DNA of 64,000 bases from JBGPQJ01 sp963829485 (GTDB lineage Bacteria > Chloroflexota > Anaerolineae > Anaerolineales > Villigracilaceae): positions 1 through 64,000 of the forward strand of contig CAWHIK010000001.1 in NCBI GenBank assembly GCA_963829485.1, read 5' to 3'. Positions 58,544-64,000 of this stretch are shown here, piece by piece; the first letter of the stretch is position 1; each line of letters opens with the position of its first letter. The position numbers were made by a program, and so were the translations under genes. The notes under the pieces were generated by a model. The model saw only the letters and a program-made list of their open reading frames with translations. It made no database searches and had not been told where the DNA came from.

Positions 58544-59311
58544 ATGCTGCTCACTATCGACGTAGGTAACACCAACCTGACCATCGGCCTGTATGAGGGG
58601 GATGCCCTCGTGAACCACTGGCGCCTGGCGACCGACCATGACCGCATGCCCGACGAATACGGCCTGCAATTCCAGGGGCTGCTGGCGAATGTCGGGCACG
58701 AGCGCAACGACCTGACGGGCATCGCGCTGGCCTCGGTCGTGCCTCCGCTGACGGGGCGCGTGGTCCAGGCCTGCCGCGAGTATCTCAAGCAGGAACCGCT
58801 GGTGGTGGACGCGGGCGTCAAGACGGGCATGCGCATCCGCTACGAGGACCCGAAGACCGTCGGCGCGGACCGCGTCTGCGATGCGGCGGCAGTGATGAAG
58901 CTGTACGGCGGCCCGGCCTGCGTGGTGGACTTCGGCACCGCCACCACGTTCAACGCCATCACGCGCGAAGGCGATTACCTGGGCGGAGCGATCACCGCTG
59001 GCATCAACCTGGCAGCCGAGGCGCTTTTTGCGCGCGCTGCCAAGCTGCCGCGCATCGACCTGCAGCGCCCGCCGAATGTCATCGGGCGCAATACCACCCA
59101 CGCCATGCAATCGGGACTCTTGTTCGGCTATGTCTCGATGGTCGAAGGGATGGTGACGCGCTTCCGGGTGGAATTGGGCGAGGATATGAAGGTCATCGCC
59201 ACCGGCGGGCTGGCGGAAGTGGTGGCGAAGGAAACGCCGGTCATCGGGATCATCGCCCCCTGGCTGACGCTGGACGGGCTGCGTATCATCTGGGATTTGA
59301 ACCGGGCTTAG
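58544..59311 (+). CDS. coaX: Type III pantothenate kinase
   Basis: 255 residues. The ASKHA phosphate-binding motif DVGNTNLTIGL is at the N-terminus; VGADRVCDAAA and VVDFGTATTFNAI are the second and third family motifs, and GGAITAGINLAAEAL follows. It phosphorylates pantothenate, the first step of CoA synthesis, and needs a monovalent cation. It begins 4 bp after the HMT/MTHFR gene and ends at its own terminator. Confidence 0.95.
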   Translation: MLLTIDVGNTNLTIGLYEGDALVNHWRLATDHDRMPDEYGLQFQGLLANVGHERNDLTGIALASVVPPLTGRVVQACREYLKQEPLVVDAGVKTGMRIRYEDPKTVGADRVCDAAAVMKLYGGPACVVDFGTATTFNAITREGDYLGGAITAGINLAAEALFARAAKLPRIDLQRPPNVIGRNTTHAMQSGLLFGYVSMVEGMVTRFRVELGEDMKVIATGGLAEVVAKETPVIGIIAPWLTLDGLRIIWDLNRA

Positions 59312-59319
59312 AAGAGCGG

Positions 59320-59357
59320 GAGCCTGACAGATCATGAAAGTTCTGTCAGGCTCTTTT
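59320..59357 (+). terminator. Intrinsic terminator after coaX
   Basis: GAGCCTGACAG (59320-59330) pairs perfectly with CTGTCAGGCTC (59343-59353), followed by TTTTTAT. It closes the metH-HMT-coaX region. Confidence 0.92.
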
Positions 59358-59596
59358 TATCCGGAGTGTGCGATGAAGAATATGCTGGTCATCCGCTTCG
59401 GTTCCCGAGGGACAAATAAGTAAGGAATTCTATAAAGTGTTCTAATAAATGACATGGGCATTCAGTATCTAAAAGCATCCATTTCAGTCGCAAGGCGCGC
59501 CCGTGAAACCTGGAGTCCTGTATAGTTCAATCAGCGCGACGAAAATAGTGAAATAGTTGAAGTAAACAAACCATGACCACGCAGGAGCAAATTCAT

Positions 59597-62520
59597 ATGA
59601 GTAAATCGCAATCGATCGGCTGGCAGAAATTAGTCAAGGGTTATCCGTGGTTCTCGGGTGAAGGCCAGTATCCAATCCCCGCTTATTCAGAGTTCATGCC
59701 TGCTCCGCGTGTGGGATGTAATCTCTATGGCGATGTCGATCGGACCCTGTTTACTGAAGATGATCCCTTCGGCTGGCGCGTACCGGAGATCGAAGAGGAA
59801 TACGAGCTGCGTCCTGGGCTGGAGCAGATCGCCCGTCAGGTGATGGGGTACCTCGTTAAATTCGGGCAGGGTGAACGGGATTATCGTATCACCGGGCACA
59901 ACCGGCGGATGCTGGATGGGAATCCCTACTGGTCGCCCGAGCTTGATGCACGGCTGGGCTCCTTCGAGCGCGAACGCTATGTGACTCTGCTGCCTGTGGC
60001 ATTGGCGAAAACCCAGGATTACCTCGGCCGTGTACGCTGGACGTTGTTCGGCAACAGCGAGCAGGGACCGGAGCATGCCTTCTGGCAGAGTTTTAGAACT
60101 GGCCCGGATCAAGAGATACCAGCCAGCGAGTCATTGACGTTCATCAGCGGTCTTTTGTCTAGCGTGTACCGCGAAACTGCACGTACGGAACGCGATCTCC
60201 TGCAATTAGGATTTCGTATTCTACCCAGCATACATGACGAGCGTTTTCCCTACTGGCAGGAAAAGACACTACCCAAATGGACAACACCTTTTCTTATCAA
60301 TGACACGATGGGCTACGATGATATCTACTATCTGCTGACCTTCTGCCCTTTCAGCGCATTACCTGCCGAGGCGCGCGAAAAATATCTCGCTGGAAAACTG
60401 GTGTTGATTCCCAGCCCATCCAGCCTGATCCATTGGGGGATGCAGCTCTTCCAACAGGCAACGGAATCGTACCCTTTTGCCATGCAGTATCCAATGCTTT
60501 CGTTGGTAGCGCGACACGACGGCGCCGGGATTTGCGTCCTACAATCCGCCTGGCTGAGCGAACCTCGGCGTGATGGCACAACCCTCGACATTGCTGAAAA
60601 CCTGGTGCTCAACCAGTTCAAACGCGGTCACCGCTGGGATCGCATGCACCGTGATGATGAGAACGCTCTGGCAGTCACAACTTCCCTGGAAAAGGTCACG
60701 ACCGCTTTGTTCAGTACCGCGTTGGCTGATCTTGATCTGTACAACAAGCCGATGGCGCGTAACTGCCAGATCTGGACACCCGATGCAGAAATGATCTTGA
60801 ATGGCTTCACCGCATCAAAGGCAGAAATCCAGCGGGCTGCGGAGGATGTGCTGGATGGCGGCTTGTTTCGCTATTTCTTCCGTTACCCGGCGATGCGTGT
60901 GGGAAAATACGAAGTCTTCTGGCAGCGTCCCCTGGCAGCCTTCTGGTCGCGCGAAGAGAATCAGGCGAAGATGTTGGACACGCGGTTGCCCGGGTATTTC
61001 ACGGCATACGACTATACACAGCAGGATGTTGCCCACCCGATCGAGCTGTATCCGCGTCTATTGGAACGTCCCGCACATCTCAGCGCGCTACGCCATCTGG
61101 ATGAATCACACGACCATTTCCGGCACCAAACAGCGCTGAATATCCTGACCATCCTGGATATGTCCGAACGCTGGCATGAACCGCGCCTGCCGCGTACCTT
61201 TGCCCGACAGATGCTGCGCATGGCCAAAGAGGAGCGCATCCGTACCTGGCTGGAACTGGTACGCGAACGGGCTACACACCCTTCAGCGGAGCAGCGATTG
61301 ATCAAGGAAATCACTCAACGCGTAGAGGAGAATTTTCGTCCGCTGCCCGAGGCGATCACTTACGATACGACGGCAACACGCGCCTTCGAAGAAGCCTACT
61401 GGCAGGACATCGTAACCCTGGCGCACGGCCGCTTCATCAATAAGGTCAACTCGGATGTGGTGCAGGACGAGCCGACGAAGAAGCATACCGCGCATCCACA
61501 TCGCGACCTGCATACCATGGGCGACTACCTCATCGAGCGGCATCACGCGGCAATTATTAAGTCCGGCATGGAAAGTGAGGCATTTGTTGGTGAACTGCCC
61601 TTCAAGTGGGAGACCGACTTTGATTTCACACATTACGGAGGCTGGCTGCTCAATCAGGACGGCAGGGAATATGAGCGAAATATTCTCGTGGTGATTCCGG
61701 GTAAAAATCGCGGCGAGGCGGTGGTGATGGGCGATCATTATGATACCGCCTACATGGAGGATTTTTCTACAAATCTTCAGGCGGATTTGGCGCCCGCCTC
61801 GGCGCCCATGGCGCGGATGACAATGCCTCTGCGACCGCCACACTGCTGCAGGCAGCACCGATCTTCCTTAAGCTGGCGAAGGAAGGTAAATTGGAACGCG
61901 ATGTGTGGCTGATCCATCTGACCGGCGAGGAGTTCCCGGCGGATTGTATGGGCGCACGCAAGTTCTGCCAGCAATTGGTGGAGAAAACGCTCAAGCTGCA
62001 CATCGGCGGTGACCGCTGGATCGACCTGTCTCAAACGAAAGTGGTGGGTGTCCTGGTAATGGATATGATCGGACACAACCGCGACAATGCGCGTAACATT
62101 TTCCAGATCTCGCCGGGCAGGAGTGATACATCCCTGCGGCTGGCATACGAAGCTCATCTTGCCAATGAACTATGGAATGCAAAGACAACCGAATGGAACT
62201 CTCAAGCAGAGCGCAAGGGGCTGAGTCACAGCCTGCGTACCGCTAACCCGGATAAGGTTCCAGCCGTGGCGCGTCATCCGCAGCTGGACGGCGAGGTACG
62301 CACCTTTGACAATCCGCAGAGTTCGATATTCAACACAGATGTGCAGATCTTCTCGGATATCGGTGCACCGTGCATCCTGATGATGGAAGATTATGATATC
62401 AGCCGAACGGGTTATCATGATTTGCACGACACCGTGGAAAATATTGACTTGGATTATGCCTCAGCGTTATCGGCCATCTGCATCGAGACAATCGCCAGGG
62501 CGGCGATTGTCAAGGAGTAA
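59597..62520 (+). CDS. Large protein with C-terminal M28 peptidase domain (one frameshift)
   Basis: ~975 residues. ATG 59597 is preferred (AGGAG 10 nt upstream); ATG 59573 lacks one. The C-terminal ~300 residues are an M28-type zinc peptidase: VVMGDHYDTAYMED (His, Asp), GADDNASATATLLQAA (bridging Asp), HLTGEEFPADCMGAR (catalytic Glu pair), VMDMIGHNRDN (Asp) and YHDLHDTVENID (last His). A one-base loss at ~61767 (GGATTTTTCTAC) splits it. The N-terminal ~650 residues have no signal peptide or membrane segment and match no family I recognise; they include W- and R-rich blocks such as RDYRITGHNRRMLDGNPYW. The protein is probably cytoplasmic. Upstream is the coaX terminator. Confidence 0.75.
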
Positions 62521-62556
62521 GCGACTCCCAAATGGTCCGGGTGTTATTCGTTCAGT

Positions 62557-62600
62557 GAAACGCCGGTCATCGAGATCACCGCGCCCTGGCTGATGCTGAA
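62557..62600 (+). pseudogene. 44-bp remnant of the coaX 3' region
   Basis: GAAACGCCGGTCATCG followed by AGATCACCGCGCCCTGGCTG matches coaX 59233-59276 at 39 of 44 bases by eye, in the same orientation. It lies 3.3 kb downstream of coaX. The rest of the 62521-62880 gap has no clear gene; a short reading frame at 62815 (TGKGTDGEFAGEVQPEAG) joins the next gene but has no recognised origin. Confidence 0.6.
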
Positions 62601-62880
62601 GAGTTCTTCACTGTGACAGAGGAACGATATATTCAAATCAGTGGTGTAAACGACAGCGGCACCCGCTGAAAAGATTTTCAGCCTGTCGGTCCCAAGGCAA
62701 TTCCTTACTGCCCTTCGTGAAAAACCGAGGAAGGTGTGACAAAAATACTTTCCATCAGCATTGGTTCGCCAAAGCGCGACCACACGACTGTTCATAAGTA
62801 TCTAGTACAGGCGTGTGATCACTGGCAAGGGCACCGACGGCGAGTTCGCCGGCGAGGTGCAGCCGGAAGCGGGAAAAGAA

Positions 62881-63411
62881 ATGACAAAACAAACCCGAAA
62901 AGCTCAGCTTCTGAAAGATATTTATACTGAACGAAGACGATTGGAAAACAATCTAGCCGTCCTGAATGCAGAAGATATGATCCGCCCTGGAGTTACAGGA
63001 ATATGGTCGGTAAAAGATATCGTTGCACACCTGGCTGCGTGGGAAAAATTATTCCTCGACTGGTATTTCGCAGGGATACAAGGCCGCTCACCATCCATAA
63101 CGCCGGTAGGCATGGGACATAAAGCCATGAATGCCCTCAACCAACACATCTACGAGGAGAATAAAGGGCGTAACCTTGATGATATTCTGGGCGAATTTCA
63201 ATCATCCTTTCAGGAAATCGCAACCGTCATTGAAGCAATACCAGAAGAGGATATGTTTGTTCACGGTCGTTTCAGCTGGACTGGCAAGTTGACGCTGGCT
63301 GATTACATTGCAGGCAACACGTGCAGCCATTATGCCTGGGCGAAGTCCCAGATACAAAAATGGTTGAAGCGTAAGGCAAGTGAGAGTGGGACAGAAAATT
63401 CGGCAGGTTGA
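62881..63411 (+). CDS. ClbS/DfsB family four-helix bundle protein
   Basis: 176 residues from ATG 62881; an in-frame GTG 66 nt upstream is less likely. The ClbS/DfsB (DUF1706) pattern is seen in GIWSVKDIVAHLAAWEKLFLDWY and in the C-terminal GNTCSHYAWAKSQIQKWL. These are DinB-like helical bundles. ClbS protects against colibactin, but most homologues are uncharacterised. The three-His metal site of DinB enzymes is not complete here. Confidence 0.78.
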   Translation: MTKQTRKAQLLKDIYTERRRLENNLAVLNAEDMIRPGVTGIWSVKDIVAHLAAWEKLFLDWYFAGIQGRSPSITPVGMGHKAMNALNQHIYEENKGRNLDDILGEFQSSFQEIATVIEAIPEEDMFVHGRFSWTGKLTLADYIAGNTCSHYAWAKSQIQKWLKRKASESGTENSAG

Positions 63412-63573
63412 TCATCCGAACCAGCCCACTGCCGCGGGCACCGATGAGATGAGCTCATGAATGTGATGGAACAGCGCCAGGTTTCTCCAAGATATAAAAA
63501 CGGTTGTTCATAGCGTTGTCTGTCCTTGTTTTTGGATGAGTGGCTTCATCAGAGATCAACAGAAGATGGCAGC

Positions 63574-64000
63574 ATGAAATCAGTAACACTTGATGAGCTG
63601 AAGCACATCGTTGATACAAATGGCAAACTTGATGGCTGGAATTTTTCTCGTGTCCGCCTTGGGCGGGAACCTGTCTTATGGGATTATGTCGATGTGGTTC
63701 GCCAGTATATAAAACCGGCAGATCGCGTCTTGGATATTGGGACCGGAGGCGGCGAAGTATTCTTTTCCTTGGCCCCATATTTTGGCAAAGGAGTTGGTGT
63801 TGACCAGGACCCAGCTATGATCGAGGCGGCCAACCGCAATCTATCTGCGCTGGCGCTGGACAATATTTCCCTGTTGGTAATGGAAGGGAACAGTTTGAAA
63901 TTTGATGCAGGTGAGTTTGATGTCGTTTTGCTCAGACATTTATCGGTATATGTCAGAGAAATTGTGCGGGTGTTGCGCAAAGGTGGTTACTTCATCACCC
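63574..64000 (+). CDS. SAM-dependent methyltransferase, 3' partial
   Basis: 142 residues before the window ends. ATG 63574 begins MKSVTLDELKHIVDTNG. The Rossmann-type SAM motif is VLDIGTGGGEVFFSLAPYF; GVGVDQDPAMIEAA is motif II, and FDVVLLRHLSVYVREIVRVLRKGGYF is motif III-IV. It is a class I methyltransferase of the methyltransf_11/25 type; the substrate is unknown. No strong ribosome-binding site is visible. Confidence 0.85.
   Translation, partial: MKSVTLDELKHIVDTNGKLDGWNFSRVRLGREPVLWDYVDVVRQYIKPADRVLDIGTGGGEVFFSLAPYFGKGVGVDQDPAMIEAANRNLSALALDNISLLVMEGNSLKFDAGEFDVVLLRHLSVYVREIVRVLRKGGYFIT

Noticed and set aside
1..64000. CRISPR arrays, tRNA or rRNA genes, transposases, integrases
   Set aside because: I searched by eye for regular direct repeats, tRNA-like cloverleaf ends and transposase motifs and found none.

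Overview
The window looks like part of a Chloroflexota chromosome, probably class Anaerolineae, most likely from a metagenome assembly. The evidence is two lipoproteins with Thr/Pro linkers and NBR1-type Ig-like domains, several other Cys-lipobox proteins, a SAM-I riboswitch close to a four-domain metH, a bifunctional homocysteine methyltransferase/MTHFR, a type III pantothenate kinase, and a BMP-type nucleoside/sugar importer. The assignment is an inference from gene families; there is no rRNA or tRNA in the window.

Layout. 1-11.9 kb (+) is a surface-glycan cluster. It has four large polytopic membrane proteins (three like GT39 and one like DUF6056), two GT2 glycosyltransferases, a CMP-nonulosonate-type cytidylyltransferase, a hydroxyacid dehydrogenase, an SDR and a GNGPSL-motif (MptE/DUF115-like) protein. 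12-16.2 kb holds a NarL-type sensor kinase, an alpha/beta hydrolase, XTP/dITP pyrophosphatase and epoxyqueuosine reductase. 16.2-23.3 kb (-) holds two NBR1-Ig lipoproteins and a four-gene BMP-family ABC importer. 23.4-26.7 kb (-) holds MOSC, PIG-L deacetylase and a membrane protein. 26.9-28.4 kb is a HAL-like ammonia-lyase. 29-33.2 kb is a very long secreted Ig-like repeat protein. 33.3-41.8 kb holds a GH5 glycosidase, a triple zinc-ribbon membrane protein, an HDAC-like deacetylase, NYN, OsmC, MFS, zinc-PLC-like, DUF1232 and PQQ-type sugar dehydrogenase genes. 41.9-46.4 kb (-) is a tungstate uptake locus: regulator, Mop protein, two TupA-like binding proteins, permease and ATPase.

46.5-58.5 kb is a methionine locus: SAM-I riboswitch, then metH, then HMT/MTHFR. 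It is interrupted three times: by a Phd/VapC toxin-antitoxin module with small accessory genes, and by two AT-rich membrane-protein genes. Between those two genes lies a chimeric remnant made of the 5' end of the HMT gene joined to the 3' end of metH. 58.5-64 kb holds coaX, a large protein with a C-terminal M28 peptidase domain, a short remnant of coaX, a ClbS/DfsB-like protein and a methyltransferase cut by the window end.

Quality caveat. At least 30 single-base indels, many in homopolymers, split otherwise well-conserved genes. When one base is added or removed, reading resumes with no residues lost. I treat these as probable sequencing errors and annotate whole genes across them. Genes are called pseudogenes only where there is additional structural damage. 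Several genes (33311, 36511, 39059, 58544, 37211) have a TATAAT/TAAAAT box 6-7 nt before the start codon, which suggests leaderless transcription.
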